Below, in pieces: positions 1 to 6,865 of a stretch of DNA of 7,023 nucleotides. The notes under the pieces are model-generated. The model searched no databases. It was not told where the DNA came from and worked only from the letters and a program-made list of their open reading frames with translations. Both the position numbers and the translations under genes were made by a program. Source of the DNA: JBLIKP01 sp047635375 (GTDB taxonomy: Bacteria > Bacteroidota > Bacteroidia > Sphingobacteriales > Sphingobacteriaceae); the NCBI GenBank assembly GCA_047635375.1, contig JBLIKP010000107.1, positions 1-7,023 of the forward strand. The letters run 5' to 3'. How positions within the stretch are numbered: position 1 is the stretch's first letter; each line of letters opens with the position of its first letter.

Positions 1-753
1 ACCACTTGGGTTAGCCGCAGTACTTATTTTAATATAAACATCTCCATAAAGGAATGAGTTGATATTATCGTCTGTTAATGGTTGAGTCGCATCAGATTTT
101 GACCATTTTCCACCAATTCTGTTTCCACCAGTTACTGTTAAAGTTTTAACTAAAACTCCAGCAGCACCAAGTGCCCCAACATAAAGACCAGCTTCAGTGA
201 TTGTACCCGTTAAACTGTCGGCTTCAATTATGAATAAGTATCTGTATTCGTCAAAAGAACGGTTGATGTAACCATGACCAGCACCGAAACCGCTGCTTGC
301 AGTCATAATTGGCGCAGCTACTTGACCTGTAGTAATACCACCATCAAAATACAAATCTTGGCTAGCTAATGCTTGACCACGAACTTCTCCGCCAGCGTTA
401 GCTGCGGTGTGAAGGTTTAAATAGATTTGTCCTGTTTTTACTAAAATCTCTAAAGAATCTTTTAATTCAGCTGGCACTGCCATTGAACCTGTGATTTTTG
501 TTCCAGAAATTAAAGTTGAAAGATTAGTAACCACACCACCAGCAGTTCCAGAAGGAGCACGGGGAAGGTGAGCACCAGTGATAGCAACAGTTAATCCATT
601 AGTAACCACGTTTACAGTTAAGTTAGTTTTGTCTTGATCGAAAACAAAATTCGCAGATCCTGTAGCAGATGATCCTGAAGGAGTTGGTACTTCTTGAATG
701 GTATCAAGAAATCCGAAATCTCTTTCTAATTTAATTTGTCCTCTTAACTCACA
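1..753 (-). CDS. CHRD-repeat protein, continuation in the -1 frame (3' end outside window)
   Basis: This frame is open from about 798 down to the left edge without a stop. It begins with ELRGQIKLE, the expected end of CHRD domain 1. CHRD domain 2 follows (to about 370), with GAHLP, GTAGG and a closing HTAANAGGEVRGQ. A third, more divergent CHRD-like unit ends at the window edge in KISTAANPSG, where GEIRGQ would be expected next. No plausible start codon exists before the middle of domain 2 (first ATG at 483-481), so this is not an independent gene. It needs the upstream part at 744-1163 for its start and signal peptide. Ala codons here are mostly GCT, unlike the upstream part. The C-terminus, possibly with a T9SS sorting domain, lies beyond the window. 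Confidence 0.75.
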
Positions 754-1163
754 AAAATTGCACCTTGCTCTGTGTGGATGTTTACGTAAAACGAACCATC
801 AAAAAATTTCGAAAGGCTGTTTGTCAACGTAGCCCCTGTAATAGTAGTGCGAATTACGTCACCTTCAATAAAGGCATCTAATGGAAGAATAACTGCTCCA
901 TCCGTTCCGGCAGCAACTTCATGAATATGTGCAGCAACCATTGGTCTTGATAGATTTGATACTGCAATATTTACTTGCATTGTGTCTCTTGTCGCATTTA
1001 AAAAGAATGTTGCAATCCCATGTGCATCTGCATTAACAACGGTAGTGTTGTTTTTTCCATCTAAACGTGCTGTAAAAGTAAGCTTGTCTGATAGATGATC
1101 TGCGAAGGCCGAGAACCCAATAAATAGGGAAAGTGAAACGGTTAGTACCTTTTTTAGTCTCAT
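744..1163 (-). CDS. Secreted CHRD-domain protein, N-terminal part (ends at a frameshift)
   Basis: Start ATG at 1163; 139 codons to a TAA at 744-746. Residues 1-22 form a signal peptide (basic MRLKK, hydrophobic core, cleavage after AFA), so the product is exported. Residues about 25-137 are a CHRD domain (named after chordin; often repeated in secreted bacterial proteins, biochemical role poorly known), with the typical AAHIH segment (97-101 region) and FYVNIHT near the end. The domain stops just before its usual closing ExRGQ motif. That motif is present immediately downstream in the -1 frame, so this is the front half of a longer gene running leftwards. Whether the break is real, a sequencing error or recoding cannot be decided here. 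It is divergent from the protease gene at 1321. I see no clear -7 box for it. Confidence 0.85.
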   Translation of the reverse strand: MRLKKVLTVSLSLFIGFSAFADHLSDKLTFTARLDGKNNTTVVNADAHGIATFFLNATRDTMQVNIAVSNLSRPMVAAHIHEVAAGTDGAVILPLDAFIEGDVIRTTITGATLTNSLSKFFDGSFYVNIHTEQGAIFVS

Positions 1164-1216
1164 AGTAGAGCTTGTTTTAATAATTGATTGTTTAAAATTC
1201 CAGAATAATACTTGGA

Positions 1217-1224
1217 TAGGTTTG
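1217..1224 (+). promoter_or_regulatory. Putative Bacteroidota -7 promoter box for the CPBP gene
   Basis: TAGGTTTG matches the Bacteroidota -7 consensus TAnnTTTG exactly. No well-spaced -33 TTG is visible; the nearest, at 1188-1190, leaves a 26-nt spacer, longer than usual. Initiation a few bases downstream would give a leader of roughly 90 nt before the ATG at 1321. It would also place the alternative TTG start at 1222 inside the promoter. Confidence 0.4.
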
Positions 1225-1320
1225 TTTTTTCATCCTCCAATCAGTGATGCATTCGAAAAAAATGGGCATTTGGTTTTTAAAACTTTTAGAAATAAAAAAT
1301 CCAAGGGCTATTATTTTAAG

Positions 1321-2055
1321 ATGCTTACCTTTGAAGGCTATCTGCGATACCTTATGTCTACCGATTTTATTTTAAGTGTTATTCTTTCTTCCCTAGGGTT
1401 TATCGGTTACTATTTCTCAATGAATTCTGAAGGATTATTTAAAAGATTCTATCCAGACCATAATGGGGTAGTCAAAGGCACCGACACTTGGGTTGTTTAC
1501 CAACGAATATGTGGGGTTGCTTTTCTAGGCATTATTCCTGCCTTGATTGTGATTTTGTTTTTCAATTCTTCGTTTTATGAGTTGGGGATAAACTTCAAAA
1601 ATCCATTGCTAACTTTCGGCTGCACGATTGGGCTTCTTGTTCTAGTGATTTTTATGAATAGTAAAAATGGTGGGACAAAGGAAAATTTAGTGGTTTACCC
1701 ACAAATCAGATCCTTCCCATGGGCAAAAAAAGATTTTATTACGAATTCATGGAGTTGGATTGCCTATTTAATTGCTTATGAATTTCTTTTTAGAGGAATT
1801 TTATTTTTTGGCACCGTGTATTTCATCGGCTTGACCGAGGCCGTCATTTTAAATGCCGCAATTTACGCCTTAGTGCATATCCCAAAGGGTATGAAAGAGA
1901 CTCTTGGTGCAATTCCATTGGGTATTGTCCTGTGTATTATTAGCTACCATACTGGTAATATTTGGACCGCTTTGCTTGTCCACGTTGGTCTTGCACTCAG
2001 TAACGATTACTTTTCACATAAAGCTCAGGTGAGACTTCTCAACGAATCCAAATAA
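1321..2055 (+). CDS. CPBP (CAAX/Abi-type) family intramembrane protease homologue
   Basis: A 244-residue integral membrane protein with about seven hydrophobic segments (near 14-32, 63-81, 98-112, 145-165, 173-186, 197-209, 214-226). The C-terminal half carries the three CPBP/Rce1-like motifs: YEFLFR at 153-158, YALVH at 182-186 and HVGLALSND at 221-229. The family includes CAAX prenyl proteases and bacterial self-immunity or maturation proteases; the substrate here is unknown. The first Glu of the canonical EExxxR motif is Tyr, a variant I believe occurs in related proteins, so activity is uncertain. The frame can be extended upstream to a TTG at 1222. I prefer ATG 1321 because the extension is polar, lacks membrane character and would start inside a -7 box. 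gltX begins 38 nt downstream. Confidence 0.75.
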   Translation: MLTFEGYLRYLMSTDFILSVILSSLGFIGYYFSMNSEGLFKRFYPDHNGVVKGTDTWVVYQRICGVAFLGIIPALIVILFFNSSFYELGINFKNPLLTFGCTIGLLVLVIFMNSKNGGTKENLVVYPQIRSFPWAKKDFITNSWSWIAYLIAYEFLFRGILFFGTVYFIGLTEAVILNAAIYALVHIPKGMKETLGAIPLGIVLCIISYHTGNIWTALLVHVGLALSNDYFSHKAQVRLLNESK

Positions 2056-2060
2056 TTTCC

Positions 2061-2088
2061 TTTGTTCAATAGCTTATTTTTATCTTTG
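2061..2088 (+). promoter_or_regulatory. Putative gltX promoter, giving a very short leader
   Basis: TATCTTTG at 2081-2088 is an exact match to TAnnTTTG, with TTTG at 2061-2064 as a possible -33 element (16-nt spacer, slightly short). The box ends five bases before the gltX ATG at 2094. Transcription would therefore start at or next to the start codon, suggesting a leaderless or near-leaderless mRNA. No Shine-Dalgarno sequence is present. Confidence 0.5.
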
Positions 2089-2093
2089 CAGCG

Positions 2094-3632
2094 ATGGAAA
2101 GAAAAGTACGCGTAAGGTTTGCCCCAAGTCCAACGGGGCCATTACATATGGGTGGAGTGCGCACGGCGCTTTACAATTATCTTTTTGCCAAAAAACATGG
2201 CGGAGATTTTGTCCTAAGAATTGAAGATACTGATCAGGGACGTTATGTTCCTGGAGCCGAAGAGTATATTATAAAAGCCCTTAAATGGTGTGGCTTCCAA
2301 CCAGATGAGGGGCCTCAAAACCCAGGGACTTGTGGCCCATATCGTCAATCGGAGAGAAAGCCAATGTACCGCGAATATGCCGACAAGCTTATCGCTGAAG
2401 GCAACGCCTACTACGCATTTGATTCTCCTGAGGAATTGGAAGAAATGCGTGAGCGTCTGAAAAGGGCTAAAGTAGCTTCTCCCCAATACAATTACGTTAC
2501 TCGGGAAAGCATGAAAAACTCCCTTACCCTTCCAGAAGATGAGGTAAAACGCAGATTAGATTCCGGCGACCCTTATGTGATTCGTGTAAAAATCCCACGT
2601 AAAGAGGAAGTTAAAGTAAACGATATGATTAGGGGGTGGGTTGTTTTCCATTCATCGCAATTAGATGATAAAGTACTGCTTAAAGCAGATGGAATGCCAA
2701 CGTATCACCTTGCAAATATTGTGGATGATCATTTAATGGATATTACCCACGTAATACGTGGAGAGGAGTGGTTACCATCAGCCCCGCTACATGTTTTGCT
2801 TTACAAGTTTTTTGGATGGGAAGAAACCATGCCTCGTTTTTCACACCTTCCATTATTATTAAAACCAGATGGAAACGGGAAATTAAGTAAAAGAGACGGC
2901 GACCGTTTAGGGTTTCCTGTTTTCCCATTAGAATGGAAAGACCCTGAAACTGGAAATATTTCACCTGGTTATCGTGAAGAAGGATATATCCCTGAGGCAT
3001 TTATTAATATGCTTGCTTTTCTAGGATGGAACCCAGGTACTACCCAAGAATTATTTTCAATGGAAGAATTAATTGAGGCTTTTACTATTGAAAGAGTGAA
3101 TAAGCATGGCGCAAAATTCGACGCCGATAAAACTAAATGGTTCAATCAGCAATATTTAAGGGCCAAAGATGATGCTCAACTTGCTGGGGATTTCATGCCT
3201 GTTTTAAAAGAAAAAGGCATTGAAGTTTCAATGGATTACGTAGCTAAAGTTTGTGGCTTAATAAAAGAAAAGGCGACCTTCCTAAAAGAATTTTGGAGTT
3301 TAAGCGATTACTTTTTCACTGAACCTACAAATTATGATGAGAAAGTAATCAATAAACGCTGGAAAGATCCAGCTCCTCAGTTTTTCACATTACTTGCAAA
3401 TAAAATCGAAGCCTTAAACGAGGCAAATGTGGAGGAATTAGACAAGGCATTTGAGGCTACTGCGGAAGAAATTGGATGTGGGAGTGGTTCAATGAAACAG
3501 ATATTCAGAGTAAGTATTTCTGGATTAGGCGGAGGACCAAACCTTATGGACGTGGCTTCACTTTTAGGAAAAGATATCTTAGTTAAAAGATTACGAGAAG
3601 CGGAATCTCAATTTTCAAATTCAATTGCTTAA
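2094..3632 (+). CDS. gltX: Glutamate--tRNA ligase (GluRS)
   Basis: A class I aminoacyl-tRNA synthetase that charges tRNA-Glu with glutamate in the cytosol. At 512 residues it is slightly longer than the E. coli enzyme. The N-terminus has RFAPSPTGPLHMGG, whose HMGG (18-21) is the HIGH motif; LRIEDTD follows. The KMSKS loop is KLSKR at 263-267. The remainder, from about 340, is the helical anticodon-binding region. Compared with E. coli, about 17 extra residues lie between KLSKRDG and YREEGYIPEAF. From memory this is usual in Bacteroidota GluRS. Both signature motifs are intact, so the enzyme should be active. The ATG at 2094 is fixed by the conserved N-terminus. No terminator separates it from the next gene 30 nt on, so read-through into the downstream genes is likely. 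Confidence 0.97.
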   Translation: MERKVRVRFAPSPTGPLHMGGVRTALYNYLFAKKHGGDFVLRIEDTDQGRYVPGAEEYIIKALKWCGFQPDEGPQNPGTCGPYRQSERKPMYREYADKLIAEGNAYYAFDSPEELEEMRERLKRAKVASPQYNYVTRESMKNSLTLPEDEVKRRLDSGDPYVIRVKIPRKEEVKVNDMIRGWVVFHSSQLDDKVLLKADGMPTYHLANIVDDHLMDITHVIRGEEWLPSAPLHVLLYKFFGWEETMPRFSHLPLLLKPDGNGKLSKRDGDRLGFPVFPLEWKDPETGNISPGYREEGYIPEAFINMLAFLGWNPGTTQELFSMEELIEAFTIERVNKHGAKFDADKTKWFNQQYLRAKDDAQLAGDFMPVLKEKGIEVSMDYVAKVCGLIKEKATFLKEFWSLSDYFFTEPTNYDEKVINKRWKDPAPQFFTLLANKIEALNEANVEELDKAFEATAEEIGCGSGSMKQIFRVSISGLGGGPNLMDVASLLGKDILVKRLREAESQFSNSIA

Positions 3633-3662
3633 TTTCCTATATTTTAAGACCAAATAAAAAAT

Positions 3663-4079
3663 ATGAGCGATCAACAAAGACCCATAAGAGTCCTAATTGC
3701 TAAAGTAGGTCTAGACGGACATGACAGAGGTGCAAAAGTGATAGCTTCCTCGCTTCGTGATGCAGGAATGGAAGTAATTTACACTGGACTAAGGCAAACT
3801 CCTGAAATGGTAGTTCAAACTGCCTTGCAAGAAGATGTAGACGCAATAGGTGTCAGTATCCTAAGCGGCGCCCACAATACGGTATTCCCAAAGGTGATTA
3901 AATTAATGAAGGACAAGGGAATGAATGATGTCCTTTTAACTGGTGGTGGAGTGATACCTGATGCTGATATTGCTGAATTGAAAGCCTTAGGAGTCGGAGA
4001 TTTATTCCCTCCGGGAACACCAACAACAAAAATTGCAGCATACATTAAAGCATGGGTAAAAGAAAATAGAGATTTCTAA
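3663..4079 (+). CDS. Stand-alone cobalamin-binding subunit of an acyl-CoA mutase (methylmalonyl-CoA mutase C-terminal type)
   Basis: A 138-residue protein that is almost entirely one B12-binding Rossmann-like domain. It carries the base-off/His-on signature DGHDRG (DxHxxG, 18-23; His20 would be the lower cobalt ligand), the SIL of the SxL motif (65-67) and a GGG turn (94-96). Such small subunits pair with a separate large substrate-binding subunit to form adenosylcobalamin-dependent mutases (methylmalonyl-, isobutyryl- or 2-hydroxyisobutyryl-CoA mutase). The segment YTGLRQTPE and the stand-alone size resemble the small-subunit type more than the C-terminal domain of a fused mutase. No large subunit or MeaB-like chaperone gene is in the window, so the substrate cannot be assigned. 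The start is the ATG 30 nt after gltX, with an A-rich leader. The next gene starts 2 nt after its stop. Confidence 0.88.
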   Translation: MSDQQRPIRVLIAKVGLDGHDRGAKVIASSLRDAGMEVIYTGLRQTPEMVVQTALQEDVDAIGVSILSGAHNTVFPKVIKLMKDKGMNDVLLTGGGVIPDADIAELKALGVGDLFPPGTPTTKIAAYIKAWVKENRDF

Positions 4080-4081
4080 TA

Positions 4082-4582
4082 ATGAAACTAATTTTCACTA
4101 TCTGCTTCTTTTCTCTTTTATCTCTTACTTGTTTTGGTCAGTTTGAACTAAAAGGATTTAACGGATTAGGATGGGGAATGCAACGTGAAGATTTAAACAT
4201 TAACCTTGTTTTCGAAATGTCATTCGCAGATGATGGTTTTGTAAATTGTGAAGGACCCTCATTAAAAATATTTGACAATGTCCCCGCCGACTTTTTAACC
4301 TATCGGTTTTACAAAGGCCGTCTTTTTGAGGTTAGCTTGGGTTTCAATCCAGTTCACTTAACCCCAGTAATAAATGAAATAACATTTAATTTTGGCTACC
4401 CTGAGAAAAACAGGCTTTCCCTGGAAACGATACAACCAAAGCACCCTTCACATTTTACGAGTGGACCTAAGGGAAGTCATGGATTTTATTATTTGACAAA
4501 GGGGACAACTCTCCAATTTGGTGTATTTCGGCAAGTCGACGCCTACGGGAATCAGCCTATATTGGAAAAGACAACTACATAA
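4082..4582 (+). CDS. Small exported protein of unknown function
   Basis: A 166-residue protein I do not recognise. Residues 1-19 form a signal peptide (MKL, then a Phe/Leu-rich core) with likely cleavage in CFG-Q, an ending common in Bacteroidota. The Cys at 17 lacks a proper lipobox, so it is probably a soluble periplasmic or secreted protein rather than a lipoprotein. The mature part opens with GFNGLGWGMQREDL (25-38), resembling the 'xxWGM(S/T)xxEV' opening seen in many small exported proteins. A central YRFYKGRLFEVSLGF stretch (74-88) looks like beta-strands. Only one Cys (56) remains after cleavage. It starts 2 nt after the upstream stop codon, suggesting translational coupling, and is followed by the hydratase 22 nt on. 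Its role next to two cytosolic CoA-metabolism genes is unclear. Confidence 0.75.
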   Translation: MKLIFTICFFSLLSLTCFGQFELKGFNGLGWGMQREDLNINLVFEMSFADDGFVNCEGPSLKIFDNVPADFLTYRFYKGRLFEVSLGFNPVHLTPVINEITFNFGYPEKNRLSLETIQPKHPSHFTSGPKGSHGFYYLTKGTTLQFGVFRQVDAYGNQPILEKTTT

Positions 4583-4604
4583 ATAATTTATTGAATAAGT
4601 AATT

Positions 4605-5387
4605 ATGGATTACAAGAACTTAATAACCCATCAAGAAGGATCGATACTCACGGTAACTATCAACCGAGAGAATAAATTAAACGCTTTAAATAAGGACACT
4701 CTTTCTGAAATTAGTGCTGTAGCGGCTATGGTCGATGGAAATAATTCTATTCACTGCGTAATAATTACGGGAGCGGGAACCAAAGCTTTTGTAGCTGGAG
4801 CCGATATTTCTGAATTCGCCAACTTTTCAGTGGATCAGGGAGCAGCCTTAAGCCGTGACGGTCACGTAACTGTTTTCGATAAGATTGAAAGCTCAAAAAC
4901 CCCTTGGATTGCAGCTATCAATGGATTCGCTCTAGGCGGAGGACTTGAACTTGCAATGGCTTGTCATATTCGTGTGGCTTCAGATAACGCCAAAGTTGGT
5001 TTGCCCGAAGTTTCACTTGGTGTTATTCCAGGTTACGGTGGAACACAACGATTAAGCCAGCTTGCCGGCAAAGGTAAGGCCATGGAAATGATGCTTACAG
5101 CGGGTATGCTTGACGCTCAGGAAGCTTTAACATGGGGCGTTATAAATCACGTAACCACTATGGAAGAATTACTTCCATTGGCAAATAAAATCGCTTCAAA
5201 AATAGCTCGAAACTCATCTATCGCAATAGGTATTGCAATTGAGGCAGCAAATGCCGCCTATCGCGGAGCGAAAGACGGATTTGAACAAGAAATTGAGAGT
5301 TTTGGAGAATGTTTTGGAACTGAAGATTTTAAAGAAGGGACCACCGCATTTCTCGAAAAGCGAAAACCCAATTTTCCAGGAAAATAA
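4605..5387 (+). CDS. Enoyl-CoA hydratase (crotonase family)
   Basis: A 260-residue single-domain crotonase, the usual length for the family. It would hydrate trans-2-enoyl-CoA to 3-hydroxyacyl-CoA in beta-oxidation or related CoA pathways in the cytosol. AGADI (64-68) and GGG (111-113) supply the oxyanion-hole backbone amides. Glu115 (in GGGLELAMAC) and Glu135 (in GLPEVSLGVIPG) match the two catalytic glutamates of classical hydratases and have the same 20-residue spacing, which favours hydratase over isomerase or decarboxylase. GYGGTQRL follows at 143-150. Chain-length preference cannot be read. Such proteins are often annotated as PaaF-, FadB- or Crt-like; I assign no symbol. It is the last gene before the terminator at 5392 and probably shares a transcript with the mutase subunit upstream. 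Confidence 0.92.
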   Translation: MDYKNLITHQEGSILTVTINRENKLNALNKDTLSEISAVAAMVDGNNSIHCVIITGAGTKAFVAGADISEFANFSVDQGAALSRDGHVTVFDKIESSKTPWIAAINGFALGGGLELAMACHIRVASDNAKVGLPEVSLGVIPGYGGTQRLSQLAGKGKAMEMMLTAGMLDAQEALTWGVINHVTTMEELLPLANKIASKIARNSSIAIGIAIEAANAAYRGAKDGFEQEIESFGECFGTEDFKEGTTAFLEKRKPNFPGK

Positions 5388-5391
5388 TTTT

Positions 5392-5421
5392 AAAGGGCGA
5401 TATTAAAATCGCCCTTTTTTT
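5392..5421 (+). terminator. Rho-independent terminator after the enoyl-CoA hydratase gene
   Basis: A perfect 10-bp stem (AAAGGGCGAT, 5392-5401, with ATCGCCCTTT, 5408-5417) encloses a 6-nt loop. It is followed directly by a run of seven T (5415-5421, partly in the stem). It starts 5 nt after the hydratase stop codon and closes the gltX-to-hydratase unit. Confidence 0.93.
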
Positions 5422-5454
5422 ATGTCCTTTTCTTTCCAATAAAATATCCCGAAA

Positions 5455-5482
5455 TTGGTGAATTAAACACCATCTAATTTCT
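5455..5482 (+). promoter_or_regulatory. Weak candidate promoter for rmuC
   Basis: A TTG at 5455-5457 lies 17 nt before TAATTTCT (5475-5482), which matches TAnnTTTG except in the last two bases. A promoter is expected here because a terminator lies just upstream. A short 5-bp inverted repeat, TGGTG/CACCA (5456-5460 and 5468-5472), sits in the spacer and could be an operator or chance. Confidence 0.3.
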
Positions 5483-5493
5483 TATACTATACA

Positions 5494-6813
5494 ATGGATT
5501 ACGTAGCACTTATACTCGGTCTTGGCATCGGTTTATTAATAGGATTTTTAATCGCAAAACTATTCCTTACTAAGAACTCAGGGTTAACCCAGCAACTAAA
5601 CGAAACGAATTCGGAAAAAGTAAGGCTAGAAGAGCGGGTAAGGAACACTGATGAATTCATCACCAAAGCCCAAGAACAATTGATTGCGGCACAAGGGAAA
5701 ATCGAAAAATTAACGCAAGGCCTTGCTTCCGCGGAAGCGAACAACGAAACATTAATCAATAAATTAGAAGAGCAAAAATCCGACCTCACCGACCTTCAGA
5801 CCAAATTCACCAATGAATTCAAAGTCCTTGCCGACAAAATATTAAAGGAAAATACACAAGAATTCCTTCAGACAAACAATAAAAACATTGGGGAGATTTT
5901 ATCTCCATTAAAGGAGAAAATAGCTGGCTTTGAAAAAAAAGTAGAAGAAACTTACATCAATGAAACTAAGGATAGGGCGCAATTATTTGAGCAGATAAAA
6001 ACATTAAGCAGCTTAAACGAAGCCATGCGTACCGATGCTAAAAACCTTACTCGTGCCTTAAAAGGTGACAACAAACAACAGGGGAACTGGGGTGAATTTA
6101 TCCTTGAAAAAATATTGGAAGGCAGTGGATTACAAAAGGGGCAGGAGTACCAAGTTCAAGGTTCTTTTACCAACGAAGAGGGCAAGCGTCAAATGCCTGA
6201 TGTGATTATAAACCTTCCTGAAAACAAACATATTATTATCGATAGTAAGGTGACCTTGGTGGCGTATGAACGCTTTGTTAATCCGATGGATGAAGAAGAA
6301 GGAGAAATGGCTTTAAAACAACATTCTGATGCGGTAAAAAAGCATATTATAGACTTAAGCGGAAAGAACTATCAATCTCTACACCAAATTAATCCACCAG
6401 ACTTCGTACTCCTTTTTATGCCCATTGAAAGTGCGTTTGTAGCGGCTATCCAAGCCGACAGAGGACTTTTTAATTTTGCTTGGGACCGTAAAATTGTGAT
6501 TGTTTCCCCAAGTACATTAATGGCCACATTGAGAACCATAGATAGCACCTGGAAGGTAGAACGTCAGAATTTAAATGCAGTTGAAATTGCGCGACAAGGG
6601 GCTGGTTTGTATGATAAATTTGTTGGGTTTATCCAGGATTTAGAGAAAATAAAAAAGGGGATGGACACTAGCAATAGAGCCTATGACGAGGCCCTAAACA
6701 AACTTTCAACGGGACGTGGAAATCTTATTCAACGCGCAGAAAATCTAAAAGAACTAGGGGTGAAAACTGAAAAAAAGATTGACGAATCTCTAATCACAAA
6801 AAATATAGAATAA
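5494..6813 (+). CDS. rmuC: DNA recombination protein RmuC homologue
   Basis: A 439-residue RmuC-family protein. Residues 4-26 are an N-terminal transmembrane anchor. They are followed by a long charged coiled coil (about 30-125), then the conserved RmuC domain (about 140-400). Key segments are GNWGEFILEKIL (197-208) and PDVII...IIIDSKV, where Asp236 and Asp250-Ser251-Lys252 fit a PD-(D/E)xK nuclease-like core. LLFMPIE and PSTLMATLRTI follow later. In E. coli, rmuC affects recombination at inverted repeats, and the family is thought to be a membrane-tethered nuclease; the biochemical activity is inferred. Length and layout are normal and the likely active-site residues are present. It is a single-gene unit between two terminators. 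ATG 5494 is directly followed by the membrane anchor, supporting this start. Confidence 0.93.
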   Translation: MDYVALILGLGIGLLIGFLIAKLFLTKNSGLTQQLNETNSEKVRLEERVRNTDEFITKAQEQLIAAQGKIEKLTQGLASAEANNETLINKLEEQKSDLTDLQTKFTNEFKVLADKILKENTQEFLQTNNKNIGEILSPLKEKIAGFEKKVEETYINETKDRAQLFEQIKTLSSLNEAMRTDAKNLTRALKGDNKQQGNWGEFILEKILEGSGLQKGQEYQVQGSFTNEEGKRQMPDVIINLPENKHIIIDSKVTLVAYERFVNPMDEEEGEMALKQHSDAVKKHIIDLSGKNYQSLHQINPPDFVLLFMPIESAFVAAIQADRGLFNFAWDRKIVIVSPSTLMATLRTIDSTWKVERQNLNAVEIARQGAGLYDKFVGFIQDLEKIKKGMDTSNRAYDEALNKLSTGRGNLIQRAENLKELGVKTEKKIDESLITKNIE

Positions 6814-6843
6814 AAAAATCCCCGACAAAAAATTGCCGGGGAT
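6812..6843 (-). terminator. Hairpin terminator between convergent genes
   Basis: ATCCCCG (6818-6824) pairs with CGGGGAT (6837-6843). After one A/C mismatch, CAA/TTG extends the stem around an AAAA loop. On the minus strand the hairpin is followed by seven T (complement of 6812-6818), a classic terminator for the minus-strand gene ending at 6866. On the plus strand the T-run is displaced (6855-6860), so it may terminate rmuC less efficiently. Confidence 0.85.
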
Positions 6844-6865
6844 CCTTAATAATGTTTTTTGATAT

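Noticed and set aside
1222..1320. TTG-initiated 33-residue extension of the CPBP protein
   Set aside because: It uses a rare start codon that would sit inside an exact -7 box and adds a polar segment not expected before the first membrane helix; ATG 1321 is preferred, though not proven.
2214..2486. Minus-strand 90-codon ORF inside gltX
   Set aside because: It lies antisense to strongly conserved GluRS sequence and its translation shows no recognisable domain; it is a shadow frame.
2743..3000. Minus-strand 85-codon ORF inside gltX
   Set aside because: It is antisense to the conserved catalytic region around the KLSKR loop and has no family features; a shadow frame.
3625..3645. Possible promoter (TATATTTT) between gltX and the B12 subunit gene
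   Set aside because: The -7 match is imperfect and the only nearby TTG leaves a spacer of 10 nt, far too short; AT-rich intergenic sequence gives such matches by chance.
3815..4045. Minus-strand 76-codon ORF inside the B12-binding subunit gene
   Set aside because: It is antisense to the conserved cobalamin-binding domain, with no independent start context or domain.
5499..5789. Minus-strand 96-codon ORF overlapping the start of rmuC
   Set aside because: It is antisense to the membrane anchor and coiled coil of rmuC; its Ser/Phe-rich translation is the expected mirror of Lys/Glu-rich codons.
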